Shown here: piece after piece, positions 49,778-57,382 of the stretch
Layout: every line of letters begins with the position of its first letter
Position numbering within the stretch: position 1 is the stretch's first letter
Source of the DNA: Seison nebaliae
Taxonomy: Eukaryota; Rotifera; Pararotatoria; Seisonacea; Seisonidae
Assembly (NCBI GenBank): GCA_023231475.1
Contig: JALJEE010002904.1
Coordinates: 1 to 57,382, forward strand
DNA: 57,382 nucleotides
Reading direction: 5' to 3'
The notes under the pieces: generated by a model
What the model was told of the DNA's origin: nothing
What the model saw: the letters and a program-made list of their open reading frames with translations, nothing else
Database searches by the model: none
Translations under genes and position numbers: made by a program

Positions 49778-50488
49778 ATGAATTGTCATTTTATATCATT
49801 TCTTCTTCTTTCAACTCAAATTTATTCGAGCGAATGTTTCGTCAATTTTTTCGCAAAAATGTTCACAGGCAAATCGTTGACTGAACGTCAGGTTGAGAAG
49901 CAAGCAGCATCAAATGATGCGTTTAAAGATCGTTTACTATCTTGGGTACAATTGATCGATGAAAAACAAAAGTTTCCACATTTTCCATTTTATCGTTATA
50001 AACGGAAATCGAAGAGATTATACACAGTTCGCATCGAAGGTTACCCAAGAACAATATCTGGTCGAGTTGCAAGACACGAATATGAAAATCTTTACTGAAA
50101 TAGTAAAACACATCACTAATCAGCTCAAGTCGTCAAGTGAGACGATTTTTATAGAAGTTCATTTTTTTGAAAATATGAAAATTTTATTTGAAAAAAAATT
50201 TGAGAAGAAAATTAAAAAATTTAACGAATAAGTTGTCTTATTTTATATTTCCAGATGACGAGAGTTACCGAACAATCGATGGTGATGATTAAAGAATCGT
50301 TGGAGAAGGTTTTGGCGGAAGCTCTCGTGCTCACAAAAGACAAAACGGATAAAGAGTTGAATAGAGAAATGAAGAAAAAAAATAAAATTTTAAGAGAGTT
50401 AATTTTATTCTCTTAATCAATTTCATTTTTTATTTTTAGTGCCGTTCAACTTGTCGGACAGAAACGATTCAATGAGACACAATTGTAA
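49778..50488 (+). CDS. Small secreted helical protein (cluster member 3)
   Basis: Exons 49778-49945, 50028-50156, 50255-50397 and 50440-50488 join in frame to 162 residues. A signal peptide (MNCHFISFLLLSTQIYSS) is followed by a helical, charged protein (LTERQVEKQAASNDAFKDRL, then MIKESLEKVLAEALVL) with almost no cysteine. Its start is 80 bp from the start of cluster member 2 on the opposite strand, so they share a short bidirectional promoter. Its stop is 12 bp from the TAX1BP3-like stop. No known family. Confidence 0.6.
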
Positions 50489-50494
50489 GAAACT

Positions 50495-50500
50495 AATAAA
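50495..50500 (+). terminator. Poly(A) signal of cluster member 3
   Basis: AATAAA lies 6 bp after the stop and directly before the 3' end of the opposite-strand TAX1BP3-like coding sequence, so the two mRNAs are expected to overlap. Confidence 0.5.
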
Positions 50501-51421
50501 TTATGTTAAAGTTGTATTAAGTTCACTGGTTGAATGAGTTTCATTATTTTCCGTTTTATTTGATAAATCTGATTTTTCATCAACATTCTCATCTTTCTCT
50601 TCATTCGTTTTGTGATTCTCTTTATTTTCGTTCCTCACTAAAACATTCTTTGAAGGATAATGATAATTCGATTGAAGATTGTTGTTAGTTGTCGAATTCG
50701 ACATTTGATGATTGGGCAATAGACAAGTGGTAGAGGAAGGAGATGGTGGAGAGAATGGAGTGGTGACGGGCGATAATAATAAATTGGGAGTACATTCATG
50801 AAGAAGAATAGCATTGGATGGTATTTCATTTCCATATATCGGTTTTGGTAAATTATTCTCTTTCAATTGTTTATTCTCTTGAATTGTTGATGGATTTTCC
50901 GAAATAAAATTTTTATTACGATTTTGAATAGGTGGTGGCAATTGATTGAAATTTGAATAGGCGAATTGTGGATTTCTTCCCACCAGAATGTGGAGCATAT
51001 TACTGGAAGTCAATCGTTGACAAGCAGTTGAATGAGTTATCATTTGACAATCGGTACCGTTAACTTGAAGGATTCGGTCGTGAACTCTGAGACCTGAACG
51101 GAAAGCCGGTCCATTCGGTTGAATTTTCGTCACATAAATTCCCTTTTAAAATAATAAAATGAATAATTTAATAATTAAATAATATTGAAACATGATCAGA
51201 ATAAATTGTTCCTTCGAAATTCTGATCTGATCCACCTCCGATACTGAAACCGGATGTGAGAACTGGTTGTCCATTGGCATTCAATCGGATCTGTCCATTC
51301 GGTAATCTAACCGGTTCTCGTTCTAATTGTACGGAAACCTTAAAAAAGAAAGAGGATGAAAAGGGAGTGAATGATGAGAAAAAGAAGAGGACGTACGAAC
51401 AATTTGACAATTATATTCCAT
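50501..51421 (-). CDS. TAX1BP3: TAX1BP3/TIP-1-like PDZ protein with a long C-terminal extension
   Basis: Exons 51421-51401, 51338-51192 and 51142-50501 join in phase 0 to give 269 residues. Residues about 35-115 are one class I PDZ domain with the TIP-1 signatures GFSIGGG (ligand-binding loop), GIYVTKIQPNGPAFRSGL and DRILQVNGTDCQMITH; human TIP-1 has GFSIGGG and DKIMQVNGWDMTMVTH. TIP-1 is unusual in being almost only a PDZ domain (124 residues) and acts as a competitive antagonist of scaffolds. Here about 150 residues follow, rich in Pro, Ser, Asn and acids and probably disordered. Another single-PDZ family is possible, but the GFSIGGG-to-GIYVT spacing favours TIP-1. Confidence 0.75.
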
Positions 51422-52124
51422 AAAAATAAAAAGAAAATTATAGAGACATCAGCCGAACTTTGAGAATGAATGAAATAATTCCACTTCTCTCACCAACGAG
51501 TTGAAGAGGAAGATTTCATTCGAATTTTATATTCTTCCGAAACTTTGTCAATTTATTTAACAATTCTAACCAACAAAAGAAATAAGTTGTCGATTAAACA
51601 TACACTCGTCCTTTACGTTTCATTATTCACTTGATACGAGTAGACACATGGACATGAGACATACACAACTCCTCTCAATAGAGCGTGAGATGTTATTGCA
51701 TATTTTCTAATTATTTGATGCAAATGTAGTAGAGAAGATGTAAAAGACAGGCACATTCGATTGTGTTGGGAAAGGGCAATTCTTTATTTCTTCTCTCGTC
51801 GATCAATTCAATGCATTTCCATGTTCATCCACTCGTCCATATCATCCACGTTTATTCGAATACACATTAATATCTTTTATTCGATTTCTCATGTGTTGTC
51901 TATTATTAATCCAACATTTCTTCATATAAATTTTTTCTGATTTATTCAAAAATTAAATTTCACTAATTATCTAATGTTCACATTCTTCATCGTTGTCAAT
52001 GAGATAGGACCGATTAAATTATTCAATTAAATAAAATTGAATTTTTTTTTCAAAAATTTATGTTTATGCTGATGTCATAACATCGAACAACTTCCAACTA
52101 CTGTTAGAGATGATTGTTTGGTGA

Positions 52125-52162
<38 letters not shown>

Positions 52163-52365
52163 ACTCTTCTCCTCCTTCTCAACATTTCTCTTTTCTCTTC
52201 CTCGCCGTTACGTCTACTTCGTATGACGATGATAATTTAAATTTTTGCTTTTATTAGAAACATATTGAATATTCTCTAAAATTTTTTTTGAAAGACAAAA
52301 AAAATAGAGCAGTTTCCGCTCGAAACATTATCAAAAATTTTCATAAATCGTAATTTTATGCTGAA
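51422..52365. other. Divergent promoter region between TAX1BP3-like and GOLPH3
   Basis: About 940 bp. It contains a pure TC microsatellite (about 52126-52156) some 210 bp before the GOLPH3 start. No other element recognised. Confidence 0.5.
52126..52156 (+). repeat. (TC)n microsatellite
   Basis: A near-perfect CT/TC run inside the shared upstream region of GOLPH3. GA/CT runs often act as GAGA-type promoter elements in arthropods; that role is inference. Confidence 0.85.
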
Positions 52366-53362
52366 ATGACGGAAGTGGGCGGACTTAAACGACGGAACGT
52401 CGCCAGTAACAAAGATAATCAGAACAATGACACTCATATTGATGATGATGAGAGATCGAGAGGAATGGAAGTCGATGAAGATTACCATGACAACGACATA
52501 ACGAATTCCGATGAAGAATCTGATAAAAGTACAAGACTCACTTTAATGGAAGAGATCTTATTACTGGGATTAAAAGAGCGAGAAGTTTCAATTTTTTAAT
52601 TTTCTCCAATTCTCATCTCTCAAATTTAACAAGGGTTATACATCGTTTTGGAATGATTGTATTTCATCGGGATTGCGTGGTTGTATTCTTCTCGAATTGG
52701 CGATAAGGAAACGAATCGAATTGGAAGGAACGGGATTGAGACGTCGAGCATGTGTCAGTCGACGGATAAAAGTCATTAATTCCGAACCGACAGGTGATGC
52801 GCTTTTGGACGAAGCATTACGACATATAAAAGTTAAATTTAATTTTCCGTTCAAATATTTAAATTATGGAAATTTACAGATTACGAATCCGATCGATAAT
52901 GTGCCGAATTGGATCGAATATCTGAGTGGTGAGTCGTGGAATCCGTTGAAATTGAGATATCAATTGAAGAATGTTCGTGAACGAATAGCGAAAAATCTGG
53001 TGGAGAAAGGTGTGTGCACAACAGGCAAACAGAATTTCGTCATTTTCGATTTGACCACACATCCCGTCAACAATTCGACGATGAAACAGAATCTTGTACG
53101 GAAAATTCAAGAAGCCGTTTTGACCAAATGGCCCGGTGAAGCACAACGAATGTCTAAGCGTCTATTGTGTCTGTTGATGATGGCACATTCGTCAGATGTA
53201 TTAGAAAATGCATTTCAATCTCTCAACGATGTCGATTACGAATTGGCTTCGAAGAGAATGAGAGAATTACTTAATTTGGAACCTGATCAACAATGCACGA
53301 TAAAACCGAACGATGGCGTTTGGCATTTAATGTGGGCAGTTATTGCAACATTCCTCAAGTGA
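52366..53362 (+). CDS. GOLPH3: Golgi phosphoprotein 3 (Vps74 family)
   Basis: Exons 52366-52584, 52634-52831 and 52880-53362 join in phase 0 to give 299 residues; human GOLPH3 has 298. GOLPH3 binds PI4P on trans-Golgi membranes and retains glycosyltransferases. The acidic disordered N-terminus leads into LTLMEEILLLGLKEREGYTS, then FWNDCISSGLRGC (PI4P-binding Trp and Arg), TGDALLDEALRHIK, NWIEYLSGESWNPLKLRYQL, NVRERIAKNLVEKGV and SDVLENAF. One PI4P-site Arg of the human LRNVRER motif is Lys here (LKNVRER). The second intron (48 nt) is a multiple of three without a stop, so retention would insert 16 residues. Confidence 0.95.
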
Positions 53363-54055
53363 ATAATAATCGATTATGAAGGAGAAATGTGTCTGATTAT
53401 TTCATCTAAATTTCACACGAGATTTGACACAAATGAGAGACAATTTCTTTATAGATATACAGTATTTTCTTGTTAAATAATGAATATTGTAATGGAATGA
53501 TGAACAGATGAGAAGTTTCATTTTTCTCCTGTAGCGTTTCGTTTAGTCGTCGAAAATGACGACCATTTTCAATTCATATCGTTTAATGAGTTTTACTTCA
53601 TCTCTTCTCAGCATTTGTCTGACGAATTTGGATAGTTAACAGTCATCTGCTTGAGAACAGTCACAACTTATTTATTTGGACCAATTTTTTATTTATTCAT
53701 TCGATTCCATCCAAAAAAAAAACACCTGCACATTCTTCATCTTTTTCACTCATTCATTTCATTACAATATTCATCTGCACAATAAACAGTTTTGATATCT
53801 AATCACTACTCTCATTCCCATACACAACAGTCACATAAATATCATTCGATATTTTTTTCCGACGGAAGAAGATAATTATGTGAGATAAACGAAAAATATC
53901 AGAATTCTCCAAACAAATCTCTCTCTCAAAAAAAAAGAAAGATTATTCATATTTTTTCTCCATTATATTTATCTTCTCTTATTATCATCTCTTTATTTAT
54001 TTGAAATTAAACAAATTGAAATTAAATTCCAATTTCAAAAATTAAATATTGTTCC
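53363..54055. other. Intergenic stretch between convergent genes
   Basis: About 690 bp of AT-rich DNA holding the GOLPH3 and LPMO 3' ends. No feature supported. Confidence 0.5.
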
Positions 54056-55083
54056 TTAAATATTATTATTATTCCTCCATAAAATCAATGTTGTCAATAG
54101 ACCTAAATGACGCATCAAATAAATGAGAATTCCTTCCACCACACACATGGTTCGATCACTCATCATTAATAATTGATGAATGGAATTTCCACCAGAAGCG
54201 TCACCGTTTTCTTTCATCGATTTCGTCTTTTCTTTATTTCCATCCATTTCACCATTTCGCTCTCTTATTCGAATATCGGCGCAATTAACGAATTGTTCTT
54301 GTTCGTCTGCACAACCTAAACAAGATTTGCCCGTCGTTTTTGATGTTCCCCATCGATTTCCACAATCATATATCCATCTTAGTACGCATCGTTCGCACGT
54401 AACTCCTTTGGGCAATTTCGCATAAACGGTGAAAGTTGTCGTATTTTGACTAGGAAGCCAATATCGTTTACTCAATTTTTTAGTTGGAGGTAATTTAATT
54501 TTGAATAATTTGGTGGAACGATTCTTTTTTCTCTCTCTTAACGGCATCAACGGTTGTTGATTGAATCTTCCATTTGAAATTTCTACGTTATGTTTCCATT
54601 GTGATGGAATTATTTCATGAGCGTAAGGCGGATATAAGTAGAGGGGATGCTTCTTTAAACACGATTTAGTCGCCTCCTTCATGTCCCCAGTTAGAGGACA
54701 GATATTGAACAAGAAATAACCACCATGATTAGCTGTAATCATTACTTCGATTTTGATTATCGAATTCTCACGATATGTTTTCCCGATAATTCCACTCGCA
54801 AATTTTCCTGAAGAATTTAATTATTAAAATTTAAGTTATGTGGAGAACCTCCATACTCATGATCTCGTTTATCGTCAAATGCATCACCACATAAACCACA
54901 ACGACCTTTATTCTTCTCCCATTGTCGAGCGAAGCCTCCACAGTACAATTGCATATCGTCATAATTCGCCGCCGTTTCATAACCATATCTCCACAAAGAA
55001 TTCCGTGGAGGTGGATTAACTAAACGTCCATGACAAATGACATAATCGATAATTGTTATCAACACTATAGGAATGGGAAGCAT
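54056..55083 (-). CDS. AA15-type lytic polysaccharide monooxygenase
   Basis: Exons 55083-54849 and 54807-54056 join in phase 1 to give 328 residues. LPMOs are secreted copper enzymes that oxidatively cut chitin or cellulose. The start at 55083 gives a signal peptide ending VIC, which leaves His18 as the mature N-terminus (HGRLVNPPPRNSLWRYG), the essential first ligand of the copper histidine brace. The second brace His is His106 in ITANHGGYF. The AA15 pattern continues with CGGFARQW, GRCGLCGDAFDD, the Cys-rich VTCERCVLRWIYDCGN and CADIRI. After the catalytic core a charged linker and a hydrophobic C-terminal helix follow (about residues 300-325), consistent with a membrane or GPI anchor. In arthropods the family acts in cuticle chitin turnover or digestion. 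Confidence 0.88.
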
Positions 55084-55626
55084 TCGTTTTTCTTCTCGAT
55101 TAACTAAATTATTTTCATCAATTCCCTTCTCGTATGATGAATTTCCACACATCGAAGAAAGTTGTACATGCTATTCTCTTTTTTCCTTCATTCCCTTCAC
55201 TATCTATCGATTAATGGTTAAGCTATGTTTCTCCCAAATTCGAATGTTTACTTTATCGATCAACTAATCCTTTCTCATCATCATGTTCGTTATCAGTAAC
55301 TTGTCATCAATTTGAATAATCAGAAATGATAATTCCATAATGGAAAGTAAATCTTCTACATTTCTCTTCATTCTCCCACATCAGATCTTTTTTCTAGTAT
55401 ATAGAATCTATATTATAGATTATATCATCTTGTTAGTTCTAGTATATGATTAATAGATCTAGTTTTTTCATCCTACTTTCCCTCAAACTATTCTTAAGAG
55501 AATCATTTGTTAATATAATACATAACTATAACTAATAATAAGAAATTAACTATTGTTAATATATTAAATATTTAAAAGAACTTAACAATTGATGGCAAAT
55601 GTTGAAGAAGAATTAATTCGTTAACT
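55084..55626. other. Intergenic stretch
   Basis: Promoter side of the LPMO and 3' side of the next minus-strand ORF. A possible in-frame upstream ATG (55152) would extend the LPMO by 23 residues but would bury the signal peptide. Confidence 0.5.
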
Positions 55627-55977
55627 TTATATATTCCGCAAAAAATGTATTACAAATATACTATAAAAAGCAGGACCAGTAGGAAAACACTGTATGTAAA
55701 GTAAGATTTCAAATATTAACAGATTCAAAGAATTCCCTGTGGTTCGATGTTCAATTGGTAGTTCGTCCTCGTACCATTTCTTTCCACGTCCAAATTTAGC
55801 TCTTTTACGTCTAATCGCCACATGAAGTTGTGAGATGTCATGATTGTTGTCCATTTGCAAATTTTGAAACGATGCTGTTTCATCGTTCTTCATTTTACCT
55901 ATCACATTTCGATTAAACCACAGACCTAACCAGTTTCGACTATTTCCAATCAGATATTGTCCGAGTATCCTTGACAT
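55627..55977 (-). CDS. Small hypothetical protein, possibly mitochondrial
   Basis: A single open frame of 116 residues starting at a good ATG (MSRILGQYLIGNSRNWLGLW). The N-terminal half is basic/amphipathic with few acids. The middle has a conserved-looking block (RRKRAKFGRGKKWYEDELPI) and the C-terminal 40 residues are hydrophobic and may be translated 3' flank if an unseen splice or earlier end exists. I do not recognise a family. Confidence 0.4.
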   Translation of the reverse strand: MSRILGQYLIGNSRNWLGLWFNRNVIGKMKNDETASFQNLQMDNNHDISQLHVAIRRKRAKFGRGKKWYEDELPIEHRTTGNSLNLLIFEILLYIQCFPTGPAFYSIFVIHFLRNI

Positions 55978-56900
55978 TTTTATCTTTGACAGTTCAATTG
56001 ATAATAAATCAATTATTCTATTATTAGAAACACTATCTAATCTATGAAGTACGTCTAATATATTTTATAGCATTGTAAAATATGTTTTTGTCCAATCTTA
56101 GCGCACAAATTAATTAAAAATGAGATAAATAAACTTAAGTAGAATATTTGATCAAATAATAATCAACATTATTATCTTTAAGTATAAATTTATAGTAATA
56201 ATTTAATTGAATAAATAATTTATTAAAAAATTTCGAACATGAACGTTCGATTATTATTACAATTATATAAATGTAAGAGCAATCGATAATAAACCACCGA
56301 AAATCTCGACGTGTGGCATTATAATAGACTAACGGATTCTTGGTATATGATAGTTTTAAAGGAACTAAACCATGGCTTGATTTGGAGATAGCCGGTCTTT
56401 TGAAAAGAACAATAAAAAGAACGAATCACGGTCTTTTCCTCACCAGATTTTTCTCACCTGTCTTTTGAAAATTAGTTGGAAAGTGGTCATTTCCTCACCT
56501 ATCAAAATGGTCATTTCTTCACCCACTTTTTTCACTATAGCTTTTCTTCCTCAAGGAATTTTTTCATTAAGAACTTTTCCTCACGCAGTTTTTTCATTAT
56601 GGAATTTTCCCTACCATATTATCAACTAAATGAACTTTTCTTCACCTAATTGTCTACTAATCGGAAATTTCCAATCTAATAATGTTTTAATTTAATTTTA
56701 TATTTGGATGTGATTGGATGAAATAATTGTACCATCATAGAGATAGGAAACGAAATGAACCCTACCGTGCAAAATTTGAAAACATGTAATGTCGATATAA
56801 GTTAAAAATAAACATAAAAGTACCTAAACATCAATTATACAATTAATTCAATTTAAACCTATTTTCTCTCTCTCCTAGGAAAAAACAATTATATAATTAT
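55978..56900. other. AT-rich intergenic stretch with degenerate repeats
   Basis: No coding exon can be supported. Degenerate tandem repeats occupy about 56430-56660. Confidence 0.5.
56430..56660 (+). repeat. Degenerate tandem repeat of a TTTTCCTCACC-like unit
   Basis: Units around TTTTCCTCACC, TTTCCTCACCT, TTTCTTCACCC, TTTTCCTCACG and TTTTCTTCACCT recur every 25-50 bp, with linker sequence that also partly repeats (TTTTTTCATTA, TTTTTTCACTA). This looks like an old, decayed minisatellite. Confidence 0.5.
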
Positions 56901-56929
56901 ATTTAATTAAAAAATAATATACTCCACAC

Positions 56930-57180
56930 AGCCACACCAACGTTCTCTTCCACTTTTACATACAATTCTTCCTATACAAATGGAATGCACGAGATTATTC
57001 AGTCTTCCACATACCGCAATATCACCAGAAACATCAGCTGTTCCAATCCGCGCCAAGAAAGCCATTCGACTTGGCGTCCGAGATCTGCGCCGGCTGAAAT
57101 TAGTGAAGTTTCTACTCAATGAACTCGTTGTACATCTACAACGTTTGGCTTTATTGTCCTATTGGTTGTTCTTCCATCAT
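56930..57180. other. GC-richer island with overlapping open frames on both strands
   Basis: Base composition rises to around half GC (for example near 57030-57090), unlike all nearby spacer. Open frames of 70 and 80 codons overlap on opposite strands. Neither has a recognisable motif. It could be an exon of a gene continuing past the window or part of a repeat. Confidence 0.25.
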
Positions 57181-57195
57181 TTCATACGGGGGACA

Positions 57196-57273
57196 GACAA
57201 TTCGGAGACTCGACAATTCTGAGACGTGCCAATTCGGAGACCGACAATTCGGAGACGCGACAATTCGGAGACC
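57196..57273 (+). repeat. Five-unit tandem repeat of 15-16 bp
   Basis: Five consecutive units: GACAATTCGGAGACTC, GACAATTCTGAGACGT, GCCAATTCGGAGACC, GACAATTCGGAGACGC and GACAATTCGGAGACC. The 12-bp core AATTCGGAGAC is nearly constant and the last one or two bases vary. Confidence 0.9.
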
Positions 57274-57382
57274 ATTTTCAACGACGCAAATTTAAGTAAG
57301 TTGTCTTCTATGATAGATACTTATTAGATAGATACTAAAATTGTGTTCTTAAAAATAAAAGCTTAAATTGAATCTCGTGTTG

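Noticed and set aside
49959-50231. 90-codon open frame within cluster member 3
   Set aside because: It runs through two introns of the better four-exon model; only its middle part is exon 2.
1-57382. CRISPR arrays, bacterial operons, riboswitches or rRNA genes
   Set aside because: The window is eukaryotic with spliced genes; no regularly spaced repeats, Shine-Dalgarno-led gene runs or rRNA signatures were seen.

Overview
This is a eukaryotic nuclear window: AT-rich, with spliceosomal GT-AG introns that are mostly 33-60 bp, three tRNA genes and about twenty protein genes on both strands. The gene content is animal: a class C glutamate receptor, VPS33B, GOLPH3, TAF13, PIG-F, GM2-activator, TDP1, an XRCC4-like protein, NFU1, TAX1BP3 and a lytic polysaccharide monooxygenase (LPMO) of the AA15 type. 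Tiny introns, compact spacing and an AA15 LPMO together suggest a small-genome arthropod. An acariform mite is my best guess, but this is inference.

Layout. The left part, 1-15 kb, is gene-poor. It holds the 5' end of a minus-strand gene, a decayed coding remnant (about 0.9-2.2 kb), a small secreted cationic peptide gene (2.5-3.0 kb), tRNA-Pro, two tRNA-Glu copies with duplicated flanks, an XRCC4-like gene (4.7-6.0 kb), a 128-bp hairpin element and one poorly resolved gene (10.7-11.8 kb). From 15.4 to 22.6 kb come a five-exon metabotropic glutamate receptor-like gene and a tight run TAF13, PIG-F, GM2-activator-like. From 22.8 to 30.3 kb (minus) are an acidic single-pass membrane protein and a ten-exon gene for a 1717-residue secreted protein. 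From 31.0 to 37.9 kb (plus) are TDP1 and a 1359-residue membrane protein with a 14-residue repeat. From 39.1 to 44.7 kb (minus) are a 14-exon secreted protein of unknown family with phase-1 symmetrical small exons, and VPS33B. From 45.2 to 50.5 kb lie a Thr-rich mucin-like type I membrane protein, NFU1 and three small secreted helical proteins. From 50.5 to 56 kb lie TAX1BP3-like, GOLPH3, the LPMO and a small unknown ORF. The right end has local tandem repeats.

Housekeeping roles present: DNA repair (TDP1, XRCC4-like), RNA polymerase II initiation (TAF13), GPI-anchor synthesis (PIG-F), Golgi retention and lysosomal tethering (GOLPH3, VPS33B), mitochondrial Fe-S maturation (NFU1) and glycolipid handling (GM2A-like). 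Interleaved are several secreted or membrane proteins I cannot place in a family; these are the most interesting part. The exon models were assembled by hand from splice consensus and reading phase. Every model reported as joined closes in frame, but none has transcript support.
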